The notes beneath the pieces were generated by a model that saw only the letters and a list, made by a program, of their open reading frames with translations, was not told where the DNA came from and did no database searches. Below are positions 16,706 to 25,895 of a stretch of DNA of 64,000 nucleotides, piece by piece. This stretch comes from Rhizobium sp. Root1212 (GTDB lineage Bacteria > Pseudomonadota > Alphaproteobacteria > Rhizobiales > Rhizobiaceae), in contig NZ_LMDA01000001.1 of the NCBI RefSeq assembly GCF_001424985.1, forward strand, positions 558,001-622,000, read 5' to 3'. Numbering within the stretch: the first letter of the stretch is position 1; each line of letters opens with the position of its first letter. Made by a program: the position numbers and the translations under genes.

Positions 16706-17733
16706 TTCTTCTGCAATAGCCTCAGCCGCGCGGCATTGATCGCGGCGTCGATGATCTTGGCCGGTGCGCTCGGATCGTCGAAACGGATTTCCACGTCGAC
16801 GACAGCGGATGCTTCAGCAAGCTCGCCCGCCCGGCCATGACCGGGCTCCAGCCGCACCTTGTCCTTGGCCGTCGTCACCAGCTTGAGGCCGTGAGCGGCG
16901 GCATCGTCGAGCAGGTCGGCGATTTCGTCCTCGGAAAAATGGTGGTGGTCGGGGAAGACCCGCTTTTCGCCGATCTCGACGCCGATCTCGCCCAGCGTGC
17001 GGAAGAATTTTTGCGGATCGGCGATGCCGGCCCAGGCGAGCACCGGCCTGCCCTCGCCCACCGGATTTCCGACCGGCACGACATCAGCCTCGAAAATGCC
17101 CTTGCCGGCGCGGGCAGCGCTGCGGATCAGGGCGTCGGCCTTCTCGCCATCGCCAATCTTCAGAAGCGCTGAGGCATGGCGCATCTGGATGGCGAGCGGC
17201 GCGCGCACCGGGCCGCTCGGCACCAGATGACCGTTGCCGATGCCGCGGCGGGAATCGATCACGAGCAGCGAATAATCGAAATGCAGGCGGGCGCTCTGGA
17301 AACCGTCATCCATGATGATCAGGTTGACACCCTCGGCCGCCAGCCGGCGGGCGCCCTCGACACGCTTCCGGCAGATGACAGTCAGGGCTTCGGCAGCGAG
17401 CAGCAGCGGTTCGTCGCCGACATCGCGGGCACGGTGATGGGCGGGATCGACCACGGTCGTCACATCGAGCGAGCCGCCATAGCCGCGCGAGAGGAAGCCC
17501 GGCTTCAGGCCCTTCGCCTTGGCGGCGCGCGCCAGCCCGATCGCCGTCGGCGTCTTGCCGGCGCCGCCGACGGTGAAATTACCGACGCAGATGACCGGCA
17601 CCGGGATCGACGCCCGGCGTGCGCGCTCCATGCGCATGCCGGCGATCCGCCCATACATCCATGCAACCGGGGAAAGGGCATGGGCACGCCAGTCCGTCTC
17701 GGTCCACCAGAACGGCGGTGCTTCAGAAACCAT
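16702..17733 (-). CDS. lpxK: Tetraacyldisaccharide 4'-kinase
   Basis: LpxK phosphorylates the 4' position of the lipid A disaccharide at the inner membrane. The protein has 343 residues with the Walker A region [12 protein letters not shown] (about 51-62), the GFLSRGYGG motif, and the Walker B-like IIMDDGFQ, all diagnostic. The N-terminal hydrophobic stretch [12 protein letters not shown] would contact the membrane. A GAGGG ribosome site precedes the ATG at 17733. The gene is in the same direction as waaA further up but is separated from it by a HAD gene and an oppositely oriented flagellin gene. Confidence 0.96.
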   Translation of the reverse strand: MVSEAPPFWWTETDWRAHALSPVAWMYGRIAGMRMERARRASIPVPVICVGNFTVGGAGKTPTAIGLARAAKAKGLKPGFLSRGYGGSLDVTTVVDPAHHRARDVGDEPLLLAAEALTVICRKRVEGARRLAAEGVNLIIMDDGFQSARLHFDYSLLVIDSRRGIGNGHLVPSGPVRAPLAIQMRHASALLKIGDGEKADALIRSAARAGKGIFEADVVPVGNPVGEGRPVLAWAGIADPQKFFRTLGEIGVEIGEKRVFPDHHHFSEDEIADLLDDAAAHGLKLVTTAKDKVRLEPGHGRAGELAEASAVVDVEIRFDDPSAPAKIIDAAINAARLRLLQKN

Positions 17734-18037
17734 CGGCCCTCTTTCCTGCCAGCATCCCCGACATCGGGACAGCGAAATTCGAAAAAATCTCTCTCAAGCA
17801 CAACAAATTCAACCGGCTAGAAAATATCTTCCGCCGTTTTCCGTGCGACACAAAAGGGCATATTTTCCGGGAATGCAAGGCCTTCACGGCACAAGCACCC
17901 GCGACCGGCGCGGTGGGAGGGCGAGTTTTAGGGGTATTACGGCCGGCACACTTATACCGAGTTTTAACCACTCCAGGCCACATTCGGTTAACCAGACTTG
18001 GTAACCTCCGTTTGAGTATAGTGTAGCGGAATTTGTA
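17734..18037. other. Divergent intergenic region between lpxK and the flagellin gene
   Basis: About 300 bp with no supported gene. It should hold the lpxK promoter (minus) and the flagellin promoter (plus). A partial dyad, CGGTTAACCAGACTTGGTAA followed by CC (17985-18006), lies about 30 bp before the flagellin ATG and could be a regulatory or mRNA structure. Confidence 0.4.
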
Positions 18038-19135
18038 ATGACACTCACCAGTTTCAACGCCGCGGCCACGGCCGCGCTGGCGGTTTTGCGCCATAACGAC
18101 AGCACTGCCGCAAAGCAGCAGGACATCGTCACGACAGGCATGCGCATCTCCGAGGCCGCCGACAATGCCGCCTACTGGTCGATCGCGACCGACATGCGCA
18201 ACACCAACAAGGCGACATCAACGGTCATCGATGCGCTGGAGCTGGGCGCCGCGGTTGTCGACGTCGCCTATGAAGCGATGGAAAACCTGATCGACATCAC
18301 CTCCGAGATCAAATCCAAGGTGGTGATGATGAAGGGTCCGGGCGTCGATCGCTACAAGGTGAGCGGCGAGGTCTACGAATTGCAGAAGCAGTTCCTGTCG
18401 GTGATCGAATCCGCCTCGTTCAACGGCCGCAACCTTCTGGCGCCGGGCAAACTCAACTATACCGAAAAATCCTATGTCGATGCCAACGGCAAGACGCTGA
18501 ACTATATCGAAATGAGTCCGCCGGACCCCAACCTCGTCTTCGGCGGCATCGTCTCGAGCTACACCAAGGGCAGCATCGGCCTGATCAACGTCTACGACTA
18601 CATGAACCTCAATATCTTCGGCCAGGCCGACTACAAGAACGAGGCGGGCGGGCTGACGACGATGGACGGGCTTGCCGACCTGCCGGACGCCAGCGGCCTC
18701 AGCGGCGGCATTCCCAACGCGGACCCGTCGAAGATCAACACCTGGCTGCCGGCCTTCAACGGCCACACCGCCGTTTCCTTCAACCATGGCGGCCATGTCG
18801 ACGACATGTTCAGCGCCGCCCATATGGGCGAGGTGCCGGAGGATATGCTCGATTACGCGACCGACCTCCTGGTCAGCCGCTACGACGAAATCGAGCAGAA
18901 GCTGACCGACCGGGCCGCGACGCTTGGCTCGCTCAGCATGCGCATCGAGATGCAGACGGATTTCAACCGCACCCTCACCGACACGATCGACAGGGGCGTC
19001 GGCCGGCTGGTGGATGCCGACATGAACACAGCTTCGGTGAAGCTGAAGGCGGTACAGGCGCAGGTGCAGCTTGCGGTGCAGGCGCTGAACATCGCCAACA
19101 ATGCGCCGTCGCTGTTGATGCAGTTGTTCAGGTGA
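18038..19135 (+). CDS. Divergent flagellin (orphan copy)
   Basis: This 365-residue protein has both conserved flagellin ends. The N-terminal D0/D1 region (about 1-140) contains AALAVLRHNDSTAAKQQDIV, SEAADNAAYWSIATDMR and a SFNGRNLL stretch; the C-terminal region (about 275-365) contains LGSLSMRIEMQTDF, IDRGVGRLVDADMN, SVKLKAVQAQVQLAVQALNI and ends LLMQLFR. These match rhizobial flagellins, but the ends deviate in detail (for example DIVTTGMRISEAADNAAYWS), and the central 150-270 portion is unusual, rich in Gly, Asn, Asp and His. No flagellar gene is nearby. It sits between lpxK and a HAD gene in an otherwise envelope-biosynthesis cluster, which suggests insertion. It may be a minor filament subunit or a secreted flagellin-like protein. 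Confidence 0.88.
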   Translation: MTLTSFNAAATAALAVLRHNDSTAAKQQDIVTTGMRISEAADNAAYWSIATDMRNTNKATSTVIDALELGAAVVDVAYEAMENLIDITSEIKSKVVMMKGPGVDRYKVSGEVYELQKQFLSVIESASFNGRNLLAPGKLNYTEKSYVDANGKTLNYIEMSPPDPNLVFGGIVSSYTKGSIGLINVYDYMNLNIFGQADYKNEAGGLTTMDGLADLPDASGLSGGIPNADPSKINTWLPAFNGHTAVSFNHGGHVDDMFSAAHMGEVPEDMLDYATDLLVSRYDEIEQKLTDRAATLGSLSMRIEMQTDFNRTLTDTIDRGVGRLVDADMNTASVKLKAVQAQVQLAVQALNIANNAPSLLMQLFR

Positions 19136-19149
19136 AACTCACTACTTGT

Positions 19150-19272
19150 CCCTTCTCCCCGCCTGCGGGGAGAAGGTGGCCGACAGGCCGGATGAGGGGC
19201 AAGGGCCGCGGCATTCTCGGGGACGAGAGTTTGCCCCTCACCCTAGCCCTCTCCCCGCTTGCGGGGAGAGGG
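19150..19272. repeat. CCCTTCTCCCC palindromic element, copy 1
   Basis: Two hairpins in opposite orientation: CCTTCTCCCCGCCTGCGGGG with AGAAGG at the left and CCCTCTCCCCGCTTGCGGGG with AGAGGG at the right, separated by GGCCGGATGAGGGGC and its near inverse GCCCCTCACCCTAGC. It lies between the convergent flagellin and HAD genes. The same design recurs at 29883, 32394, 43251, 47215, 51191 and 55260. Confidence 0.85.
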
Positions 19273-19310
19273 AACGACGGAGCAAGTTTCTCGCGCTTCC
19301 CTCCGCGACC

Positions 19311-20018
19311 CTACCGCAACACACCCTCAAGCTCGGTAATATCCTTCAGGCAGAAATCCGAAGCTTCCGACAGCGAAGCCGGCGATCCCGTGCCGGTCAG
19401 GACCGCGACCGTCAAGCCGGCGCCGGCGCTGCGGCCCATGTGGAGATCGTGGTTGTTGTCGCCGACGACGGCGACCTCGTGCGGGGCAAGGCCGGTGGCG
19501 GCGCAGAAGCCCAAAACCATGCCTGGCTCCGGCTTCACACCATAGCCGCTGTCATAACCCGCGACATAATGCAGATATTCGGCAAAACCGAAGCGCCTGG
19601 CCGTTTCCCGGATCGATCGCTCGTTGTCGCTGGAGGCGACGCCGAGGCGGTAGCCCTTGGCATGCAGGCCGGCGAAGAAGGCGGCGAGGTCGGTGACCGG
19701 CACGGCATAATCGGCCGAATTGGCGAAAAGGCCGTCGAGCTTGGCCGTCAGTTCTTCCACCGTATAGGGCGCGCCGGCCAGCACCATGCCGGTGGCGATC
19801 TCCACCGTGTTGCCGGCGGCAAGCAGGCTATCGGGAAAAACGAAGCCGGTTTCCGGGTCCATGCCGCAGGCGGAGAGCAGTGTATGGGATAGCGCCTCGT
19901 CGCCATTGGCGGCGATGCGGGCAACCTCGTAATTCACCGGCACCCAGCTCTTGGCGTAATCGAGCAGCGTGCCGTCCTTGTCGAAGAGAATGCCGGAAAT
20001 CGCCTGTTGGTTCGTCAT
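19311..20018 (-). CDS. HAD-superfamily phosphatase (phosphoglycolate phosphatase-like)
   Basis: A 235-residue HAD hydrolase. Motif I is FDKDGTLLDY (nucleophile Asp near residue 13), with Lys in place of the more usual second position; motif II is GVASSDN, motif III Lys lies in GVKPEPGM, and motif IV is AVVGDNNHDL. The helical cap inserted after motif I (about 20-95) is of the C1 type seen in Gph-like enzymes. The substrate is not clear: phosphoglycolate or another small phosphomonoester. It follows waaA by 22 bp on the same strand, so it is probably cotranscribed with the Kdo transferase. Confidence 0.85.
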   Translation of the reverse strand: MTNQQAISGILFDKDGTLLDYAKSWVPVNYEVARIAANGDEALSHTLLSACGMDPETGFVFPDSLLAAGNTVEIATGMVLAGAPYTVEELTAKLDGLFANSADYAVPVTDLAAFFAGLHAKGYRLGVASSDNERSIRETARRFGFAEYLHYVAGYDSGYGVKPEPGMVLGFCAATGLAPHEVAVVGDNNHDLHMGRSAGAGLTVAVLTGTGSPASLSEASDFCLKDITELEGVLR

Positions 20019-20040
20019 TCGGGTCCAGCCGGAGATGGCT

Positions 20041-21354
20041 TCAGGTCTCGTTGCGCGGCTGCAGCCGGGCCTTCACCGTCAGCGGGTTGATGTAGGGTTC
20101 GAGCCCGCGGATCGTGGCCGAAAGCGCGCCGCGCATTTCATGCACGGTTTCGAGCCCGGCATCGATCATCTTGCGACGCATCTCGTCGTTGACGAGCAGA
20201 TAGTTGACGCCCTTGGCCAGCATCTCGACATCGCGGACGATCTTGGCGCTGCCGTTCTTGGCAAGCGTCTGGTAGGTATCGCGAAAGTTCTGGACATTGC
20301 CGCCAGACAGGATGGCGCAGCCGAGCATGGCCGGCTCCAGCGGGTTCTGCCCGCCTTCGGCAAACAGCGAGCGGCCGACGAAGGCGACTTCGGTGAGGCG
20401 CAGGTAAAGCCCCATCTCACCGATGGTATCACCGAGGAAGATATCGGTATCCGGGGTGATCGGATCATTGCGGGTGCGGCGCGCAACCGTCAGCCCCTTG
20501 GCAACCAGCATCGCCTCGATCTGGTCGCTGCGGTCGGGGTGGCGCGGCACGATGATGGTCAGGAGCCCGGTGCGCTCCTTCAGCGCCCGATGGACGATGC
20601 CGGCGGCGGCTTCCTCTCCCTCGAAAGTGGAGATCGCCGCCCAGGTCTTGCGGCTACCGATCTGGGCCCGGTAGCGGCGCAGCGCTTCGGCATCGTGCGG
20701 CGGGGCGTCGGTATCGACCTTGAGATTGCCGGAGACCATGACCGGAAGCGCGCCCAGTGCGCGAAAACGGTCGGCATCGAGATCGGACTGGGCGATCACC
20801 AGCGCCAGGTTCTCGAACAGGGCATCGGCGAGCCACAGCTGCTTCTTCCAGCGCGTGAAGGTGCGGTCCGACAGGCGACCGTTGACGAGGACCTGCGGAA
20901 TGTGGCGCTCGCCGAGTTCCAGGATGGTCATCGGCCAAATCTCCGATTCGGCGATAACAGCGAGATCGGGCTCCCAGTAATCGAGGAAGCGGCTGACCGC
21001 CGGCTTGAAATCGAGCGGCACATATTGGTGGATGATACCGGGATCGAGCCGTTCGACAGCGACGCGGGCCGAGGTGGTCGTGCCCGTCGTCAGCACCACG
21101 GAAACGCCGCGGCGGGCGACTTCCTTGATCAGCGGCACGACGGCATTGGTCTCGCCGACGCTGGCGGCATGGAACCAGACGAGCGGCCCCTGCGGCCGGG
21201 CGGCACTGGCATGGCCGTAACGCTCCTGCCGGCGCTTGGGGTCTTCCTTGCCCTTGGCGGCGCGCATGGCGAGATAGCCCCAAACGAAGGGGTACATCGC
21301 CGTTCCCGCCCAGCGATAGGCCGACAGGGTGATTTTCGCGAGCAGGCCGCTCAT
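20041..21354 (-). CDS. waaA: 3-deoxy-D-manno-octulosonic acid transferase
   Basis: WaaA (KdtA) attaches Kdo to lipid IVA from CMP-Kdo at the cytoplasmic face of the inner membrane. From the ATG at 21354 the protein has 437 residues, with an N-terminal hydrophobic anchor (AYRWAGTAMYPFVWGYLAM), the catalytic-site segment WFHAASVGE (GT30 family, Glu in VGE), AESEIWP, and the nucleotide-sugar-binding EGGQNPLEPA region. A longer frame to 21513 overlaps the DUF4170 gene and is not used. The gene is in series with DUF4170, a CysQ-like phosphatase and pmbA, a layout seen in other Rhizobiales. Confidence 0.95.
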   Translation of the reverse strand: MSGLLAKITLSAYRWAGTAMYPFVWGYLAMRAAKGKEDPKRRQERYGHASAARPQGPLVWFHAASVGETNAVVPLIKEVARRGVSVVLTTGTTTSARVAVERLDPGIIHQYVPLDFKPAVSRFLDYWEPDLAVIAESEIWPMTILELGERHIPQVLVNGRLSDRTFTRWKKQLWLADALFENLALVIAQSDLDADRFRALGALPVMVSGNLKVDTDAPPHDAEALRRYRAQIGSRKTWAAISTFEGEEAAAGIVHRALKERTGLLTIIVPRHPDRSDQIEAMLVAKGLTVARRTRNDPITPDTDIFLGDTIGEMGLYLRLTEVAFVGRSLFAEGGQNPLEPAMLGCAILSGGNVQNFRDTYQTLAKNGSAKIVRDVEMLAKGVNYLLVNDEMRRKMIDAGLETVHEMRGALSATIRGLEPYINPLTVKARLQPRNET

Positions 21355-21415
21355 GATCTCACCACCCCACGATGACAAGGGAAACCGGCCCGCATCGCGC
21401 CGCCCACCAAGCCCA

Positions 21416-21646
21416 TCAGGCCTGATCCGGGTCCAAGAGCTTGTGCATGTGAACGATGAAATAGCGCATATGGGCGTTATCGACCGTCTGCTGCGCCTTG
21501 GATTTCCAGGCAACCAGCGCCGTTTCGTAATTCGGGTAGATGCCGACGATATCGAGCTTGTCGAGATCGCGGAAATGCATGCCGGTGAGCGAGGTCAGCT
21601 CGCCGCCGAACACCAGATGGAGCAACTGCTTGTTGTCCTGAGCCAT
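21416..21646 (-). CDS. DUF4170 family protein
   Basis: A 76-residue protein starting MAQDNKQLLHLVFGGEL, with GGAAG before the ATG at 21646. It fits DUF4170, a small alphaproteobacterial family commonly placed beside waaA. The segments FRDLDKLDIVGIYPNYETAL and YFIVHMHKLLDP suggest a compact alpha/beta fold. Function is unknown. It lies between the CysQ-like phosphatase (60 bp upstream) and waaA (61 bp downstream) on the same strand and is probably part of that operon. Confidence 0.85.
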   Translation of the reverse strand: MAQDNKQLLHLVFGGELTSLTGMHFRDLDKLDIVGIYPNYETALVAWKSKAQQTVDNAHMRYFIVHMHKLLDPDQA

Positions 21647-21706
21647 TTTGTCTTCCGTTCTTTTATCGGTATTTTTGGGTTGGTTTGCGGCATTCAGGCG
21701 CAAAGG

Positions 21707-22522
21707 TCAATGGTGCTCCAGACCTTGTGCAGCGGCGATTAATGCCGGAAGCGCGGTGTTTTCCGCCGCGCACATCACGCCGTGGGAAACGACCGGCCGG
21801 TTATAGACGATCGTCTCGCCCTTGAGGTCGTGCAGCGAACCGCCGGCCCGCTGCAGGATGAGATCGGCCGCCGCCAGATCCCAGTCATGGGAATTCTTCT
21901 TGACCACCGTGCCGTCGATCGAGCCATCGGCGATCATCGCCAAGCGGTAGGCCAGCGACGGCACATGCGGGATGCGGGTTATTCCGGCGCGGTAGCCGCC
22001 TTCGAGAACGCCGACGACATCTTCGGCAAGGGCGATGCGGCGGATCGAACCGGCCTCGCTCGGGGATGTGGCGATCGGCTTGCCGTTCTTGCGCGCTTCC
22101 GATGTCAGCGTGGCCTCGAACAATTCCTCCAATGCCGGCGCATAGAGCACGCCGGCAACCGGCCTGCCGCCATGGACGACGGCGACGCTGACGCACCAGA
22201 CAGCCTTTCCGGCGATGAAGGCGCGGGTGCCGTCGATCGGATCGACGACGAAGACGGTATCGCAGCCGAGCCGCGCCTCGTCGTCATCGGTCTCTTCCGA
22301 AAGCCAGCCGTAATTCGGGCGGGCGGAGAGCAGCTTTTCCTTGAGGATGTCGTTGGCGGCGAAATCGGCCTCGCTCACCGGCGAGCGGCCGCCGTTCTTC
22401 CACTGCACATCCGGGTTTCGGCCAAAAAAGGTCAGCGCCTTCTCCCCCGCGAGCTGCGCCGCCGAGGCGATCAGCTCGAGATCCTTCAGCCATTGCTCCG
22501 GCGAGGGGTGGACGGCGTTCAT
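21707..22522 (-). CDS. Inositol monophosphatase-family phosphatase (CysQ-like 3'(2'),5'-bisphosphate nucleotidase)
   Basis: The 271-residue protein has the Li-sensitive phosphatase signature: WLSEET, DPIDGTRAFIAG (metal ligands DxIDGT) and the C-terminal HDWDLAAADLI. Sequence style is closest to CysQ, which hydrolyses adenosine 3',5'-bisphosphate formed in sulfate assimilation, but inositol monophosphate activity is possible. The start at 22522 lies 31 bp after the pmbA stop; an alternative start at 22567 would overlap pmbA and lacks a ribosome site. It shares the operon with pmbA, DUF4170 and waaA. Confidence 0.88.
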   Translation of the reverse strand: MNAVHPSPEQWLKDLELIASAAQLAGEKALTFFGRNPDVQWKNGGRSPVSEADFAANDILKEKLLSARPNYGWLSEETDDDEARLGCDTVFVVDPIDGTRAFIAGKAVWCVSVAVVHGGRPVAGVLYAPALEELFEATLTSEARKNGKPIATSPSEAGSIRRIALAEDVVGVLEGGYRAGITRIPHVPSLAYRLAMIADGSIDGTVVKKNSHDWDLAAADLILQRAGGSLHDLKGETIVYNRPVVSHGVMCAAENTALPALIAAAQGLEHH

Positions 22523-22553
22523 CTGATGTCTTTCCGTTTGCTGCCGCTGGGGA

Positions 22554-23900
22554 TCAGGTTCCGGCAAGCGTCATGCCTTCGATGGCAAGCGTCGGCGCGG
22601 CAACGCCGAACTTGCGGTCGATATCGTTTGCCGGCGTGACCGCCATGAACATCTGCTTGAGGTTGGAGGCGATGGTGACTTCCGAGACCGGGAAGGCGAT
22701 CTCGCCGTTCTCGATCCAGAAGCCGGATGCGCCGCGGCTGTATTCGCCGGTCAGCATGTTGACGCCCTGGCCGATGAGTTCCGTGACGTAAAAGCCGGTG
22801 CCGATGGCGCGGATCAGGTCTTCCGGCGCGATATCGCCTGGCTCCAGCGCGAAATTGGTGGAGGCGGGATTGACCGCCGGGCCGCCGCGCACGCCGCGGC
22901 CGTTGGTCTCAAGACCCAGCTCCCGCGCCGTCGAGGTCGAGAGGAACCAGTGCTTGAGCACGCCATCCTCGATCATCGAAAGCTTCTTACCCGTAATGCC
23001 TTCGCCATCGAAGGGACGCGACGAGGAGCCGCGCACGATCAGCGGGTCGTCGGTGATGGTGAGGCCTGCCTTCATCACCTGCTCGCCCATCTTGTCGCGC
23101 AGGAAGCTGGTCTTGCGGGCGACGGAGGCGCCGTTGATGGCGCCGGCGATGTGGCCGACAAAGCCGCGCGCCATTCGTGGATCGAAAACCACCGTCAGGT
23201 TTTGCTGCGTCGGCATCTGGCGGGGCGAAAGCCGGGCCGTCGCCCGCTCGCCGGCAGTACGGCCGATCTCGACTGCGGATTTCAGATCGGCGAAATAGAG
23301 GCGGCTGTCGAAATCATAATCGCGCTCCATCTTCGTGCCTTCGCCGGCAATGGCGCTGACGGAGCGGCCGAACCGGCTCGCCATATAGGAGCCGGAAAAG
23401 CCGTGGGAGGTGACCAGCACCAGCCCGCCCATGCCGGCGGACGCACCGGCGCCGCTGGAATTGGTGACGCCCTTGACGTCGAGGGCTGCGGCTTCGGCAG
23501 CCAGCGCCGCTTCCGTCAGGGCTTCGGTCGCGACCTCGGTCGGGTCGAAGAGTTCGAGGTCGGGATAGGACCTGGCCAGCCGGTCGTGATCCGCAAGGCA
23601 GGCATAGGGGTCTTCCGGCGAGGCTTTCGCCATGGCGACGGCCCGTTCGGCGAGCGTCTTCAGGTCAAAGCCCGGATTGGCCGAGACGCTGGCGACGCGG
23701 CGGCCGACGAAGACCCGCAGCGAAAAATCATCGCTTTCGGAGGATTCCGTCGCCTCGACCTTGCCGAGCCGCACCGAGACCGAACGCGAGCGGCCGCGCA
23801 CCACGACCGCATCCGCCTCATCCGCGCCCGCCTTTTTCGCGAGATCCACAAGCTCGGACGCCCGCTTCAGGAGAGCACCGGAATCGATAACATCGGACAT
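22554..23900 (-). CDS. pmbA: PmbA/TldE-family protein of the TldD-TldE protease system
   Basis: A 448-residue member of the PmbA/TldD family, the non-catalytic partner of the TldD/TldE metalloprotease known from microcin B17 maturation and CcdA degradation. Typical features are the N-terminal DEADAVVVRGRSRSVSVR with LGKVEATESSESDDFSLRVF, the central VVFDPRMARGFVGHIAGAING, and the C-terminal GEYSRGASGFWIENGEIAFPVSEVTIA. The HExxxH zinc motif of TldD is absent, supporting PmbA. The tldD gene is not in the window. It is the first gene of the minus-strand cluster leading to waaA and is divergent from the kefB-type gene. Confidence 0.92.
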   Translation of the reverse strand: MSDVIDSGALLKRASELVDLAKKAGADEADAVVVRGRSRSVSVRLGKVEATESSESDDFSLRVFVGRRVASVSANPGFDLKTLAERAVAMAKASPEDPYACLADHDRLARSYPDLELFDPTEVATEALTEAALAAEAAALDVKGVTNSSGAGASAGMGGLVLVTSHGFSGSYMASRFGRSVSAIAGEGTKMERDYDFDSRLYFADLKSAVEIGRTAGERATARLSPRQMPTQQNLTVVFDPRMARGFVGHIAGAINGASVARKTSFLRDKMGEQVMKAGLTITDDPLIVRGSSSRPFDGEGITGKKLSMIEDGVLKHWFLSTSTARELGLETNGRGVRGGPAVNPASTNFALEPGDIAPEDLIRAIGTGFYVTELIGQGVNMLTGEYSRGASGFWIENGEIAFPVSEVTIASNLKQMFMAVTPANDIDRKFGVAAPTLAIEGMTLAGT

Positions 23901-24039
23901 GATTTAGCCTTTCATTCCTGTCCCATTTATTGTGCACTGGCTTAAGCATCAAGGGCATTCACCGATTCTTGTCCAATGCGCTCCCCTGCCGCGCAACGCT
24001 GTTGCCGTATGGCCCAGAAGCCGAACGAGAAAGAACCCT

Positions 24040-25890
24040 ATGACAACGACGCCCGCCCTCACCTCCCAGGCCCTGCTTCTGCTCGGCGGCGCGGTGCTGG
24101 CTGCCCCCATTTTCAAGAAGCTCGGGCTCGGCACGGTGCTCGGCTATCTTGCGGCAGGCGTGATCATCGGGCCGCTTTTGCACCAGATCAGCGATGGCGA
24201 ACAAATCCTCGGCTTTGCCGAGCTTGGCGTCGTCTTCCTGCTGTTCGTCATCGGGCTGGAGCTGAACCCTTCACGCCTCTGGCAGATGCGCCGCGACATT
24301 TTCGGCCTCGGCTCCGCGCAGGTGCTGGCGACGGGGGCGGTGCTTTCCGCCCTGATCTTTTCCTTCGAACTGCTCGACTGGGCCGGCAGCGTCATCGCCG
24401 GTTTCGGCCTTGCGCTCTCGTCGACGGCCTTTGCGCTGCAGATTCTGGAGGAGAAGAATGATGCGAACACCCACTACGGCCAGCGGGCCTTTTCCATTCT
24501 GCTGCTGCAGGATCTGGCGATCGTGCCGCTTCTGGCGCTGATTCCGCTTCTCGCCCTGCAGGCGCCCGAAGACACGACGGCGCCGCTTGAGGATTTCAGC
24601 GTCGCCGTCGGCGCGATCCTGATCATGGTGATCGCCGGTCGTTACCTGCTCAATCCGATTTTCCAGGTGATTTCCCGCACCGGCGCGCGCGAAGTGATGA
24701 TCGCGGCCGCGCTGCTAATCGTTCTGGGAGCGGCGACGCTGATGCAGCTTGCCGGCCTTTCCATGGCCATGGGGGCATTTCTTGCCGGCGTGCTTTTAGC
24801 GGAATCATCCTATCGCCATGAACTGGAAGCCGATATCGAACCCTTCCGCGGCATTCTTCTTGCGCTGTTTTTCATGGCGGTCGGGCTGTCGCTCCAGATC
24901 GAGGTGGTTTTCAAGCACTATGGGCTGATCCTCATCGTCGTGCCGCTGCTGATGCTCGCCAAATCCATCGTGATTTACGGGCTCTCCCGGCTGACGGGCT
25001 CCAACCACAATGATGCGGTGCGTATCGCCCTGCTTCTGCCGCAGGGCGGCGAGTTCGGTTTCGTGTTGTTTTCGGCGGCGGCCGCCGCCGGCATCTTTTC
25101 CGACGAGATATCGTCGCTGCTGATCGTCATCGTCACCGTTTCCATGGCGCTGACGCCCCCCGCCTCCGCTCTTGCCGGGCTTTTGATGCAGGAGCAGGAA
25201 GAAACGACCGAGGAACTGGAGGAGGATTTTGCCGGGGCCGGCGCCGATGTTCTGATGATCGGCTTTTCCCGCTTCGGCCAGATCGCTTCGCAGATCCTGC
25301 TGGCAGGCGGGCGCGAGGTGACGATCATCGATCATTCCGCCGCCCGCGTGCGCCAGGCGGCGGGCTTCGGCTTCCGTATCTATTTCGGCGACGGCACCCG
25401 GCTCGATGTGCTGCGCGCCGCCGGCATCGAGAAGGCGAAGATCGTCGCCGTCTGCACCCACAAGGCCGAAATCACCGACCGCATCGTCGATCTCGTGCAG
25501 ACGGAATATCCCAACGTCAAGCTTTACGTGCGTTCCTACGACCGGGTCCACACATTGTCGCTACGCGCCCGCAACGTCGATTACGAGCTGCGTGAAACCT
25601 TCGAATCCGGCCTCGTCTTCGGCCGCGAAACGCTGCAGGGATTGGGCGTGGCCGGCGATACGGCGCAGGCGATCACCGACGACATCCGCCGCCGCGACGA
25701 GGCGCGGCTTGCGGTGCAGGCGACCGAAGGCATCTCCGCCGGCCGCGACATGCTGCACCACGAGCCGGTCAAGCCCGAGCCGCTGGTCAAGCCGAAACGG
25801 GAGGCCGCCATGCCGGTGAATGACGACGACGACCGGATATTGCCGGAGCCGGCACGGGCGGCGGCGCAGTCCTTGGGCAAGGTGGAGTGA
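24040..25890 (+). CDS. KefB/KefC-type monovalent cation:proton antiporter (CPA2) with RCK domain
   Basis: From the ATG at 24040 the protein has 616 residues. About 12 membrane segments cover residues 5-385 (LGLGTVLGYLAAGVIIGPLL, FVIGLELNP, LALSSTAFALQIL, ALLLPQGGEFGFVLF), then a soluble TrkA-N/RCK domain (about 400-520) with the nucleotide-binding IGFSRFGQ and a later YFGDGTRLDVL, followed by a charged tail (KPEPLVKPKREAA). Such proteins exchange K+ for H+, and Kef proteins are gated by glutathione adducts. The upstream frame to 23932 is rejected because the ATG at 24040 starts the conserved membrane region. It is divergent from pmbA and converges on the patatin gene with a 5-bp gap. Confidence 0.92.
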   Translation: MTTTPALTSQALLLLGGAVLAAPIFKKLGLGTVLGYLAAGVIIGPLLHQISDGEQILGFAELGVVFLLFVIGLELNPSRLWQMRRDIFGLGSAQVLATGAVLSALIFSFELLDWAGSVIAGFGLALSSTAFALQILEEKNDANTHYGQRAFSILLLQDLAIVPLLALIPLLALQAPEDTTAPLEDFSVAVGAILIMVIAGRYLLNPIFQVISRTGAREVMIAAALLIVLGAATLMQLAGLSMAMGAFLAGVLLAESSYRHELEADIEPFRGILLALFFMAVGLSLQIEVVFKHYGLILIVVPLLMLAKSIVIYGLSRLTGSNHNDAVRIALLLPQGGEFGFVLFSAAAAAGIFSDEISSLLIVIVTVSMALTPPASALAGLLMQEQEETTEELEEDFAGAGADVLMIGFSRFGQIASQILLAGGREVTIIDHSAARVRQAAGFGFRIYFGDGTRLDVLRAAGIEKAKIVAVCTHKAEITDRIVDLVQTEYPNVKLYVRSYDRVHTLSLRARNVDYELRETFESGLVFGRETLQGLGVAGDTAQAITDDIRRRDEARLAVQATEGISAGRDMLHHEPVKPEPLVKPKREAAMPVNDDDDRILPEPARAAAQSLGKVE

Positions 25891-25895
25891 CGCGG

